In this document: positions 1 to 6,272 of the stretch, piece by piece
Position numbering within the stretch: position 1 is the stretch's first letter
Layout of the letters: each line of letters opens with the position of its first letter
NCBI GenBank assembly: GCA_017630115.1
Contig: JAGBVY010000052.1
Coordinates: forward strand, 1-8,264
From: Tidjanibacter sp.
Lineage (GTDB): Bacteria > Bacteroidota > Bacteroidia > Bacteroidales > Rikenellaceae
Direction of reading: 5' to 3'
DNA length: 8,264 nucleotides
Notes under the pieces: generated by a model
Seen by the model: the letters and a program-made list of their open reading frames with translations, nothing else
Databases searched by the model: none
Told to the model about the DNA's origin: nothing
Made by a program: the position numbers and the translations under genes

Positions 1-22
1 GACTGGGAGAACTAAGAAGTCT

Positions 23-58
23 CAGTGAACCCAGTGAACCCAGTAAACCCAGAGAATT
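23..58. repeat. 9-bp direct tandem repeat, four units
   Basis: Four adjacent 9-bp units: cagtgaacc (23-31), cagtgaacc (32-40), cagtaaacc (41-49) and cagagaatt (50-58). The first two are identical, the third differs at one base and the fourth is degenerate. The array is outside any gene, just before the palindromic terminator. No function is evident; short intergenic arrays like this may vary in copy number between strains (inference). Confidence 0.75.
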
Positions 59-77
59 GACCTTATTGGGCTTATAA

Positions 78-111
78 AAAACGCGGGTATCGAATTCGAT
101 ACCCGCGTTTT
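78..111. terminator. Bidirectional intrinsic terminator, perfect palindrome
   Basis: A perfect 34-bp palindrome: a GC-rich stem (cgcgggtatcg and its complement) around an AATT centre, flanked by A-tract and T-tract. On the minus strand the hairpin is followed by TTTTTATAAG, on the plus strand by TTTTGTTG, so it can stop transcription from both sides. It lies about 40 bp past the stop codon of the leftward acyl-CoA ligase, for which it is the obvious terminator. It may also serve a rightward gene outside the window. Confidence 0.88.
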
Positions 112-150
112 GTTGTGAGGGGGTGTGCACAAGCTGTGTGCTCTTGGTCA

Positions 151-1758
151 CTACTTGTCCCTCTTGTAGAGAAAGCGTTTGATTTTCATCGTGGGGGTCT
201 TCTCGAAGCCATCTTTCTGCTCCTCGATGTGGGATACGCGTGCAAACTTACCAACGCGGGAGTTTACATAGTCGCGAATCTCCTTCATCAACTCGTCATA
301 CTTGGCCGAGATGTTGTCCTTAAACTCAGACAACGCCTCCTCGACTTTCTCTTTATCGAGCGTCACCAACGCCACGAGCGAACCTTTATCGGCCACAACT
401 ATCGACTCGGTTACTAAACGGTGGGAGTTAATGACGCTTTCTATCTCTTCGGGGTAGATGTTCTCACCCGAAGCGCCAACAATCATATTGTTTGCTCGGC
501 CCTTGATTACCAAGTAGCCGCTTTTGTCGAATACACACAAATCCTTGGTGCGGAACCAGCCGTCCTCAGTGAAGGCCTCGGCGGTAGCTTCGGGATTTTT
601 GTAGTAGCCCTCCATAATGCAGGGGGTCTTAACCACGAGCTCGCCCTCGCCAGTCTCGGGGTTCTGGTTGATGAGCTTACCCTCGACGTGGATTGCGGGG
701 TAACCCACAGCTTGCAACTTAGTACGCGAAGGTACTGCGCCAAAGAGCAGTGGGGCGGTCTCGGTCAGGCCGTAGCCAATGGCGTAGGGGAATTTGCCCT
801 CGCGCATAAAGCGTTCGGTCTCCCTATCAACCTTAGCGCCGCCAATGCCAAAGAAACGCACTCGGCCACCAAAAATCTTCCTCAAACGCTTGCCTGCCAA
901 ACTATGGAAGAACTTACGCACAAAGGCAACCGAGTAGAGTGTGGCCATAGCTTTGCTCTTGGTGAACTTGGCCTTTACCTGCGAGCGGTAAATCTTCTCC
1001 ATAATCAGGGGCACGGAGAGGATGATGGTGGGCCTTACACTCTTAAAGGCGGGCATAAGTGCCGATGCCGTAGGTGGACGGTCGAGATAGACCACCTGTG
1101 AGCCGTGGCTTAGGGGGAGCAACAGACCCAACGAACACTCATAGGTGTGGGCCAAAGGTAGGATGGAGAGAAAGATATCGTTCTCATCCACATTCTGCAT
1201 ATCGTAGCATAGCTCCACCTGTGTGGCCAGAGCTTTGTGGGTGAGCATCACACCTTTGGGGGTAGAAGTTGTTCCCGAGGTGTAGATGATAGCGGCCAAA
1301 TCCTCGGGCTTAGGCTCAGAGGCTGCCCCCTTGGTGGTGCAGGTCTGATTGATTACGGCGAGGTTTTTGGTGCGGATGACGATGTTCATCCTCTTGATGG
1401 TCTCCTCGGAGAGCTTGGTGTAGAGTTTGTCGCTCACGCACAGGGCCTTAGCCTCGGAGTGGGCGATGATTTTGTCGAGCTCGGGGCCCGAAAAATCGGG
1501 CAGGATGGGTACTATAACCATACCGGCGTTTACGGCAGCGAAGTAGCATACGGCCCAGTTGGGCATACTGCTACTCAGGAGCACTACCTTATCGCCAGCA
1601 TTTAAGCCAGCCTCGACGAGAAGGTCGCTCACATATTTGGTGCGCTCGCCCATTTCGCCGTAGGTCATACTCTCACGCTCAAACATCGACAGTGCTGTGT
1701 TCTTAGCGAAGCGCTTAACGCTGTCGGTAAACATTTGTTTGAGAGTTGTAAATTTCAT
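151..1758 (-). CDS. Long-chain fatty acid-CoA ligase (AMP-forming), ANL superfamily
   Basis: This 535-aa adenylate-forming enzyme probably activates a fatty acid with ATP to an acyl-AMP and then an acyl-CoA in the cytoplasm. The adenylation core motifs are in order: phosphate-binding YTSGTTSTPKG at residues 159-169, GYGLTET at 328-334, TKDL at 404-407 with the ribose-binding Asp406, the hinge region KGRANNMIV at 419-427, and PTMKIKR at 522-528, where Lys525 is the expected catalytic lysine. Length and the GENIYPEEIE segment (431-440) fit bacterial long-chain acyl-CoA synthetases rather than acetyl-CoA synthetase. The usual TGD is TKD here, a small oddity. The frame stays open upstream to 2031, but that part overlaps queG and is not protein-like, so I start at MKFTTLKQMF, preceded by acagaga. 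It is transcribed divergently from queG and ends at the palindromic terminator. Substrate chain length cannot be read from sequence. Confidence 0.9.
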   Translation of the reverse strand: MKFTTLKQMFTDSVKRFAKNTALSMFERESMTYGEMGERTKYVSDLLVEAGLNAGDKVVLLSSSMPNWAVCYFAAVNAGMVIVPILPDFSGPELDKIIAHSEAKALCVSDKLYTKLSEETIKRMNIVIRTKNLAVINQTCTTKGAASEPKPEDLAAIIYTSGTTSTPKGVMLTHKALATQVELCYDMQNVDENDIFLSILPLAHTYECSLGLLLPLSHGSQVVYLDRPPTASALMPAFKSVRPTIILSVPLIMEKIYRSQVKAKFTKSKAMATLYSVAFVRKFFHSLAGKRLRKIFGGRVRFFGIGGAKVDRETERFMREGKFPYAIGYGLTETAPLLFGAVPSRTKLQAVGYPAIHVEGKLINQNPETGEGELVVKTPCIMEGYYKNPEATAEAFTEDGWFRTKDLCVFDKSGYLVIKGRANNMIVGASGENIYPEEIESVINSHRLVTESIVVADKGSLVALVTLDKEKVEEALSEFKDNISAKYDELMKEIRDYVNSRVGKFARVSHIEEQKDGFEKTPTMKIKRFLYKRDK

Positions 1759-1840
1759 TCTCTGTAAAAATTTAATTATCTTTGGTTGGCGATTTGCTTC
1801 TCGCAAACCAGAGAAGGTGATACATATTATATATATAAAC

Positions 1841-1871
1841 TTTCGTTTGGTTCGCAAAAGTATAATCTTTG
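1841..1871 (+). promoter_or_regulatory. Candidate promoter for queG
   Basis: TTTC (1841-1844) is followed after 19 bp by AATCTTTG (1864-1871), one mismatch each to the TTTG / TAnnTTTG pattern. It ends 35 bp before the queG ATG and overlaps the candidate leftward box, so the two could compete. An exact TATCTTTG at 1777-1784 (with TTTC at 1753-1756, 20 bp away) is an alternative that would give a leader of about 115 nt. Confidence 0.35.
1855..1862 (-). promoter_or_regulatory. Candidate -7 box for the acyl-CoA ligase
   Basis: On the minus strand the bases read TACTTTTG, an exact match to the Bacteroidota TAnnTTTG box, about 97 bp upstream of the ligase start codon. No convincing TTTG -33 box lies 19-20 bp further upstream, so this is a partial match in an AT-rich intergenic region. 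Confidence 0.35.
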
Positions 1872-1906
1872 TCTGAATTAAGAGAATTATTAGCGCAAAA
1901 AATGGG

Positions 1907-2785
1907 ATGTTCAAGTACGAATTTTTATCCTCACTAATGTCCTCGGTGGGTTTCGACGCTTGGGGAGTGGTCAGGGCCGTCGAACTCTCCGATGCCAAAG
2001 CCCGCTTTGAGGGGTGGTTGGCCGAGGGCAACGCCTTCGGACTCGACTACCTCCATCGTAATGTCGAAAAGAGGTTCGATGCGCGTCTTTTGCTCGAAGG
2101 GGCAAAGAGTGTTGTGGTTGGCGCGGTGAGTTACAAAAATGCCCTTTCGCTTGGCTCTGAGGGGTATGTCGAGGGGCGTGTAGCCTCCTATGCCCACTCT
2201 GTCGACTACCACTCCTCGCTCAAAGCTATGCTCCGCAAGGTGGCCGAAGGGCTGGGTATTGCCGACCCCAAGGCCGTCAAACTGTGTGTCGATAGCGTAC
2301 CTCTGGCCGAAAAGAGCCTTGCCCGTTTGGCTGGCATAGGGTGGGTAGGGCGCAACTCGCTGATTGTTAGCCCCCAATTAGGCTCTTTTATGGTGCTTGG
2401 CGAGATTATCTTGCGCGAGGAGTTCGACCATTATAGCTCCCCCTACGAGGGTGACGGATGTGTTGGCTGTGGTCGTTGTTTGCTACGATGCCCAACAGGA
2501 GCTATTGGCCCTCAGAGGAGCATCAATACGGCCCTCTGTATAGCCAATCGCACCATAGAACAAGCCTCTGCCGAGGGATTCGATACCCACGGCTGGGTGT
2601 TTGGTTGCGACGAGTGTCAGAGTTGCTGTCCTCACAATGCCTCTGCACCCCTCTACCGCAACCCCCGATTTGAGCCGCTCTACGACCCACGCAACTACGA
2701 TAGCGAATTTTGGGCCAAACTCACTCCGACCGAGGCCGAAAGTGCCTTTGGCACCACCCCCCTTATGCGTAAATTCAAAAAATAA
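1907..2785 (+). CDS. queG: Epoxyqueuosine reductase QueG
   Basis: QueG is a cobalamin- and iron-sulfur-dependent cytoplasmic enzyme that reduces epoxyqueuosine to queuosine at tRNA position 34, the last step of queuosine synthesis. In this 292-aa protein the N-terminal DUF1730-type region spans roughly residues 45-125. The motif VDSVPLAEKSLA (128-139) carries Asp129, matching the proposed catalytic Asp of the family. Two [4Fe-4S] sites follow: CVGCGRCLLRCP with Cys185/188/191/195, then Cys211 and CDECQSCCP with Cys234/237/240/241. The protein lacks the C-terminal HEAT-like repeats of the longer proteobacterial enzymes, as I recall for Bacteroidota versions. It also stops at LMRKFKK, so the conserved basic tail usually following (GLxRN-like) is missing. 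The ATG at 1907 is chosen because it starts directly before conserved sequence. It stands alone: divergent from the ligase, and separated from ftsY by a 255-bp leader. Confidence 0.94.
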   Translation: MFKYEFLSSLMSSVGFDAWGVVRAVELSDAKARFEGWLAEGNAFGLDYLHRNVEKRFDARLLLEGAKSVVVGAVSYKNALSLGSEGYVEGRVASYAHSVDYHSSLKAMLRKVAEGLGIADPKAVKLCVDSVPLAEKSLARLAGIGWVGRNSLIVSPQLGSFMVLGEIILREEFDHYSSPYEGDGCVGCGRCLLRCPTGAIGPQRSINTALCIANRTIEQASAEGFDTHGWVFGCDECQSCCPHNASAPLYRNPRFEPLYDPRNYDSEFWAKLTPTEAESAFGTTPLMRKFKK

Positions 2786-2788
2786 GAG

Positions 2789-2796
2789 TATCTTTG
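2789..2796 (+). promoter_or_regulatory. Candidate -7 box for ftsY-rimO
   Basis: TATCTTTG, followed by C, matches the Bacteroidota -7 consensus TAnnTTTG exactly, 3 bp after the queG stop. The -33 position is poor (TTATG around 2763-2767). Transcription from here would give an ftsY leader of about 240 nt holding the hairpins and inverted repeats described below. A short hairpin, GGAG-CAAG-CTCC (2798-2809) followed by TGTTTTG, sits right behind it and may be a weak queG terminator. Confidence 0.4.
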
Positions 2797-2837
2797 CGGA
2801 GCAAGCTCCTGTTTTGTGATGGTGGTGCTCCAAGAGA

Positions 2838-2864
2838 GTCTAACGTCTAGGTCTAACGTCTAAC
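2838..2864. repeat. Left array of 7-bp repeats (GTCTAAC)
   Basis: Four consecutive units: gtctaac, gtctag (6 bp), gtctaac, gtctaac. They are the reverse complement of the array at 3000-3027, so the two form arms of an imperfect inverted repeat enclosing about 135 bp. Intergenic, between queG and ftsY. Confidence 0.75.
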
Positions 2865-2894
2865 GACCTAAGGCTAAAAGACTAAACGGGCGCA

Positions 2895-2963
2895 AGTGTT
2901 TGAGCGGCCGCACCAGCACTAAAAGTTTTTGGTGCAGCTTTTTGTAAAAGGCTGCAAAACACT
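2895..2963 (+). other. Structured segment in the ftsY leader
   Basis: Inside the inverted arrays lies a nested set of complementary segments. AGTGTTT (2895-2901) pairs with AAACACT (2957-2963), and AGC (2903-2905) with GCT (2951-2953). Inside are two mutually exclusive hairpins: GCACC (2910-2914) with GGTGC (2931-2935), or TGCAGC (2933-2938) with GCTGCA (2951-2956). The latter also competes with the AGC/GCT pairing. The segment includes an 8-bp palindrome GCGGCCGC (2904-2911). It matches no riboswitch I recognise, and no T-tract marks it as a terminator. It may be a structured leader RNA or the core of a small repeat element. Confidence 0.4.
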
Positions 2964-2996
2964 ACAACAAGAAAGGTATAAATAAGTAATAATAAA

Positions 2997-3027
2997 GACG
3001 TTAGACATTAGACGTTTGACGTTAGAC
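2997..3027. repeat. Right array of 7-bp repeats (GTTAGAC)
   Basis: GAC followed by four 7-bp units: gttagac (3000-3006), attagac (3007-3013), gtttgac (3014-3020) and gttagac (3021-3027). The array is inverted relative to the one at 2838-2864 and ends 13 bp before the ftsY ATG, in the region where ribosomes load. Pairing with the left array would bring a long stem close to the start codon. Confidence 0.75.
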
Positions 3028-3040
3028 AAAAAAGAAAATT

Positions 3041-4108
3041 ATGGCATTATTTGATATTTTTAGAAGACGCAAGGCGGAGACGGTTGCTCCCCAGAGTGAG
3101 GGGCAGGCTACGGAGGTTACGCCCACAAATGGCGATAACGCCGCAGAGGTCGCTTCCGCAGAGGAGGCCTTGCCCTCACAGCAGGAGGAGATAAACGAGG
3201 GTCTCAGGAAGACCAAGGAGGGATTCTTTGGTAGGCTTGCAAGGGCTGTGGCGGGTCGCTCTCAGGTGGATGAGAGTTTTCTGGATGAGTTGGAGGAGGT
3301 CTTGATAACCTCCGACGTGGGCGTAGAGACCACCGTAAAGATTATCCACAACATTGAGGCTCGTGTGGCGAGGGATAAGTATATGAACACCGCCGAGCTG
3401 AACGATATCCTCCGCGACGAGATTTCGCAGCTGCTGCAAGAGTGCGAGCAGAAGAGCGAGAACTTCGGCTTGTCGATTACCGAGGGCACACCCTATGTGG
3501 TTATGGTTGTGGGAGTTAATGGTGCCGGCAAGACCACCACTATTGGCAAACTCGCAGCCCAACTCGTTAGGGCCGGCAAGAAGGTCTATATTGGTGCTGC
3601 CGACACGTTCCGCGCTGCGGCTATCGATCAGTTGCAGGTGTGGGCCGATAGGGCAGGGGCTACGATGATACGTCAGGAGATGGGTTCCGACCCCGCCTCG
3701 GTAGCTTTCGACACGCTCAAATCGGCTGTGGCCAATGGTGCCGACGTGGTGCTGATTGATACGGCAGGCAGGCTTCACAACAAGGTGGGTCTTATGAACG
3801 AGCTCTCGAAGATTCGCAATGTTATGGGCAAAATCATACCCGACGCACCCCACGAGGTGATGTTGGTGCTCGACGGCTCAACGGGTCAGAATGCCTTTGA
3901 GCAGGCGCGTCAGTTTACGGCTGCCACAAAGGTTAATTCGTTGGCCATAACAAAGTTGGATGGTACGGCTAAGGGCGGTGTGGTCATTGGTATCAGCGAC
4001 CAGTTCTCCATCCCCGTACACTACATCGGCATTGGTGAGGGAATCGACCAATTGAAGATTTTTGACCGTAGGGAGTATGTCAATGCTCTGTTTGGCGACA
4101 AGAAGTAG
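3041..4108 (+). CDS. ftsY: Signal recognition particle receptor FtsY
   Basis: FtsY is the SRP receptor GTPase at the inner face of the cytoplasmic membrane; it pairs with Ffh to hand ribosome-nascent chains to the Sec translocon. The 355-aa protein has a short N-terminal region: a basic start (MALFDIFRRRK) and an acidic, low-complexity stretch to about residue 50, much shorter than the proteobacterial A domain. A helical N domain (about 55-140) and the G domain follow. GTPase motifs are clear: P-loop GVNGAGKTTT at 158-167, DTFRAAA at 188-194, DTAGR at 240-244 and TKLDGTAKGG at 304-313, with a GIGE-type closing motif near residues 330-335. These separate FtsY from Ffh, which would carry a C-terminal M domain. 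The ATG follows an A-rich stretch (aaaaaagaaaatt), normal for this phylum. It is the first gene of an operon with rimO and is preceded by an unusual repeat-rich leader. Confidence 0.97.
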   Translation: MALFDIFRRRKAETVAPQSEGQATEVTPTNGDNAAEVASAEEALPSQQEEINEGLRKTKEGFFGRLARAVAGRSQVDESFLDELEEVLITSDVGVETTVKIIHNIEARVARDKYMNTAELNDILRDEISQLLQECEQKSENFGLSITEGTPYVVMVVGVNGAGKTTTIGKLAAQLVRAGKKVYIGAADTFRAAAIDQLQVWADRAGATMIRQEMGSDPASVAFDTLKSAVANGADVVLIDTAGRLHNKVGLMNELSKIRNVMGKIIPDAPHEVMLVLDGSTGQNAFEQARQFTAATKVNSLAITKLDGTAKGGVVIGISDQFSIPVHYIGIGEGIDQLKIFDRREYVNALFGDKK

Positions 4109-4122
4109 TAGAAGGCAAGAGT

Positions 4123-5427
4123 ATGGGAAAGAGAGAGAAGATAAACGTCATTACGTTGGGTTGCTCAAAGAATCTGGTCGATAGCGAACACCTTATGGCG
4201 CAGCTCGATGAGGCTGGATACGAGATAGTTACCGACTCCAATAGCACCGACGCAAAGATTGTGGTTGTAAATACCTGTGGCTTCATTGGTGACGCCAAGG
4301 AAGAGGCCATACAGACCATCTTGGAGTGTGCCGAGGCCAAAGCCGAGGGCCGCATCGAAAAACTCTTTGTTATGGGTTGCCTTAGCGAGAGGTATGCCGA
4401 CGAGTTGAGGGAGGAGATTCCTGAGGTGGACGACTACTTTGGTGCGCGTAGCCTCAGGGAGGTGGTGGAGGCTTTGCAGGCCGACTACCGTCCCGAACTC
4501 GAAACCGACCGTCTGCTGACTACCCCCGACCACTATGCCTACTTGAAAATTGGCGAGGGTTGCAACTGGCACTGCGCCTACTGCGCCATCCCTATCATCA
4601 GGGGTAACCACCGCAGTGTGCCTATGGAGAAGGTGTTGGAGGAGGCCGAAGGTCTTGTGGCAGTGGGTGTTAAGGAGATTATAGTAATTGCCCAAGATAC
4701 GACCTACTACGGCAAAGACCTCTATGGCGAGCGCAAGTTGGCCGAACTTTTGCGTCGCCTGTGCGCTATTGAGGGGGTGGAGTGGGTGCGACTCCACTAT
4801 GCCTACCCAACCGACTTTCCACAAGATGTGGTGGAGGTGCTCAGGGACGAGCCCAAGATGTGTAAGTATCTCGACATACCTCTGCAACACATTGCCGACA
4901 GACAACTCTCGGCAATGCGCCGCCGCATTAGCAAGGGTCAGACTGAGGAACTTATCGAACGACTCCGACGCGAGATTCCCGACATCGCTCTGCGAACAAC
5001 TATGTTGGTTGGCTTCCCCGGCGAGAGCGACGAGGATTTCGAGGAGTTGTGTGAGTTTGTGCAGCGTGTCAGGTTTGAGCGTCTGGGCGCATTTGCCTAC
5101 TCCGAGGAGGAGGGTACACCCTCGGCTCTTACTATGGAAGATGATGTGCCACAGGAGGTTAAGGAGGCAAGGGTGGAGCGCCTAATGAAGATTCAGAGGC
5201 GCATATCTTTGGCTCTCAATGCCGAGCGTGTGGGTCGCACAATGAGGGTTATTATCGACTCGCGCGAGGGCGACTACTGGATTGGCCGCTCGCAGTACGA
5301 TAGCCCCGAGGTGGATGAAGAGATACTCATCACTAGCCCCAAAGAGTTGGCTCTTGGTCAGATGGTCAATGTGAGGATTACCGACTGCGAGGAGTATGAC
5401 CTCTACGGCGAGGTGGTGGAGTTGTAG
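4123..5427 (+). CDS. rimO: Ribosomal protein S12 methylthiotransferase RimO
   Basis: RimO is a radical SAM enzyme that adds a methylthio group to the conserved aspartate of ribosomal protein uS12 (Asp89 in E. coli numbering). This 434-aa protein has the full three-domain layout. The N-terminal MTTase domain holds the auxiliary-cluster cysteines Cys14 (LGCSKN), Cys52 (NTCGF) and Cys86 (MGCLSERY). The radical SAM domain has Cys147-xxx-Cys151-xx-Cys154 (GCNWHCAYC). A C-terminal TRAM domain covers about 370-434. The closing EEYDLYGEVV and the LGCSKNLVDSE start are typical of RimO rather than the tRNA enzyme MiaB. It starts 14 bp after the ftsY stop with a recognisable agaagg 7 bp before the ATG, so translation follows ftsY on one mRNA. 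No key residue is missing. Confidence 0.96.
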   Translation: MGKREKINVITLGCSKNLVDSEHLMAQLDEAGYEIVTDSNSTDAKIVVVNTCGFIGDAKEEAIQTILECAEAKAEGRIEKLFVMGCLSERYADELREEIPEVDDYFGARSLREVVEALQADYRPELETDRLLTTPDHYAYLKIGEGCNWHCAYCAIPIIRGNHRSVPMEKVLEEAEGLVAVGVKEIIVIAQDTTYYGKDLYGERKLAELLRRLCAIEGVEWVRLHYAYPTDFPQDVVEVLRDEPKMCKYLDIPLQHIADRQLSAMRRRISKGQTEELIERLRREIPDIALRTTMLVGFPGESDEDFEELCEFVQRVRFERLGAFAYSEEEGTPSALTMEDDVPQEVKEARVERLMKIQRRISLALNAERVGRTMRVIIDSREGDYWIGRSQYDSPEVDEEILITSPKELALGQMVNVRITDCEEYDLYGEVVEL

Positions 5428-5484
5428 AGTGGTTTCCTTGGTGGCAGAATCAAGTAGATGAGGCTGCCTAAATGAAATCCACAT

Positions 5485-5515
5485 TTTGTATTCCACAAAA
5501 ATAGTTTTATATTTG
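5485..5515 (+). promoter_or_regulatory. Promoter of the coiled-coil gene-zapA operon
   Basis: TTTG (5485-5488), a 19-bp spacer and TATATTTG (5508-5515) match the Bacteroidota primary sigma consensus TTTG-N19-TAnnTTTG at every defined position. It sits between the rimO stop and the coiled-coil gene, about 82 bp before its start codon. The transcription start is expected near 5520, giving a leader of roughly 75-80 nt. Confidence 0.72.
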
Positions 5516-5528
5516 TAGTTGGTAAGAG

Positions 5529-5558
5529 CCTCTTGGTGCGCTTAGGGCGCATCGGAGG
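5529..5558 (+). promoter_or_regulatory. Leader hairpin before the coiled-coil gene
   Basis: CCTCT (5529-5533) and GGTGCGC (5535-5541) pair with GCGCATC (5547-5553) and GGAGG (5554-5558), leaving one bulged T (5534) and a 5-nt loop TTAGG. That gives a 12-bp stem with two G-U pairs, about 10 nt downstream of the expected transcription start. No T-tract follows, so it is not an ordinary terminator. A 5'-end stabilising stem or a protein-binding site is possible. Confidence 0.45.
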
Positions 5559-5597
5559 GTTTGCCACAGATGTTGCAAAGTGCAGAAATAGACCACA

Positions 5598-5897
5598 ATG
5601 GCAAAGCAAGAGATAGTGAAATCGTTGGCCGAGAAGGTGCAGAGAGTGATTGAGGAGAACAATCGCTTGGAGCGCCAACAGGCTGAGATGAGCGCCGACA
5701 TCCAGAGGTTGCGTACCGAAAATCGCACCCTGAAAGAGCGTCTTGACGCTGCCCAGAAGAGGGCTTCGCTTGTTGAGCTTGGCGAGGGTCTGGTGGGCGG
5801 AGGAGCTGCCGACAGCGCCGCACGCAAGAGAGCAAGGGCACAAATCAATCGTCTTATGCGGGAGATTGACCGTTGCATTGCTCTGATGAACAATTAG
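5598..5897 (+). CDS. Small coiled-coil protein upstream of zapA
   Basis: No characterised family is recognised. The 99-aa soluble protein has no signal peptide or membrane segment. Residues 4-57 form an uninterrupted charged helix with heptad-like spacing of Leu/Ile/Val (VKSLAEKVQRVIEENNRLE, then IQRLRTENRTLKERL), which should be a coiled coil. A glycine-rich break (LGEGLVGGGAA, 61-71) follows, then a second short helix ending INRLMREIDRCIALMNN (83-99), which I recall as a recurrent ending in Bacteroidota homologues at this locus. It is the first gene of the transcript, 60 bp before zapA, under the strongest promoter seen here. The size, coiled coil and linkage suggest a ZapA/FtsZ-ring partner, functionally like the 80-aa coiled-coil ZapB of E. 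coli; that is inference from context, not a demonstrated homology. Confidence 0.85.
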   Translation: MAKQEIVKSLAEKVQRVIEENNRLERQQAEMSADIQRLRTENRTLKERLDAAQKRASLVELGEGLVGGGAADSAARKRARAQINRLMREIDRCIALMNN

Positions 5898-5957
5898 GAG
5901 AAGAGAACCGAGAGAAGATTTTTTTTAGAGCTTAGATTCAACTAAACGACACAAGGG

Positions 5958-6248
5958 ATGGCCGATATGCTGAACATACATTTGACCATTGGTGGGCAGA
6001 AATACCCCTTTACGGTAAAGCGTTCCGACGAGGAGCTCTATCGTAAGGCTGAGCGTGAGACCAATGAGATGATTTCGCAGATTAAGGCTGCTTTCCAGTT
6101 GGACGACAAAGGTGTGTTGGCGTATGCGGCTGTGCTGTTGGCTTTGGATAAGTTGGAGCAGGCCACCTCGCGCAACATCGACGACGATATGGCCGAACTG
6201 ACACGAATCAATCGTCTGCTCGAATCACACTTGGCAAAACTCAAATAG
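5958..6248 (+). CDS. zapA: Cell division protein ZapA
   Basis: ZapA binds FtsZ and bundles its filaments, stabilising the Z ring at mid-cell. The 96-aa length is usual for the family. The N-terminal part (LNIHLTIGGQKYPFTV, about 4-19) is the beta-strand head that contacts FtsZ; the rest is helical. It contains the conserved region around EELYRKAERETNEMI (25-39) and YAAVLLALDKLEQ (56-68) and ends in a coiled coil (about 70-96) used for dimer/tetramer formation. The ATG at 5958 fits the family N-terminus, but aaggg (5953-5957 region) lies too close to it and at a better distance from the ATG at 5967, so a start at MLNIHL is possible. The gene follows the coiled-coil gene by 60 bp and is followed by a 6S RNA. 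Confidence 0.92.
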   Translation: MADMLNIHLTIGGQKYPFTVKRSDEELYRKAERETNEMISQIKAAFQLDDKGVLAYAAVLLALDKLEQATSRNIDDDMAELTRINRLLESHLAKLK

Positions 6249-6272
6249 TAAGAAGCATAGGCAAACACTAAG

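Noticed and set aside
421..1605. Plus-strand frames (226 and 122 aa) opposite the acyl-CoA ligase
   Set aside because: Shadows of the ligase coding strand, without recognisable motifs.
1793..1807. TTTGC-N5-GCAAA inverted repeat in the divergent region, as an operator
   Set aside because: Five-base arms in AT-rich sequence are expected by chance; no regulator gene or second copy supports it.
1759..2031. N-terminal extension of the acyl-CoA ligase (91 extra residues)
   Set aside because: It runs through the AT-rich divergent intergenic region and into queG, giving a non-conserved, Ile-rich sequence. The family N-terminus fits the Met at 1758.
2904..2911. GCGGCCGC 8-bp palindrome as a protein-binding site
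   Set aside because: A single GC-rich palindrome with no second copy in the window; more likely part of the surrounding hairpins.
3176..3853. 225-aa minus-strand frame inside ftsY
   Set aside because: Antisense shadow of ftsY, with no motif and no start context.
4165..4905. 246-aa minus-strand frame inside rimO
   Set aside because: Antisense shadow of rimO; composition (His, Val, Leu rich) and lack of domains argue against a gene.
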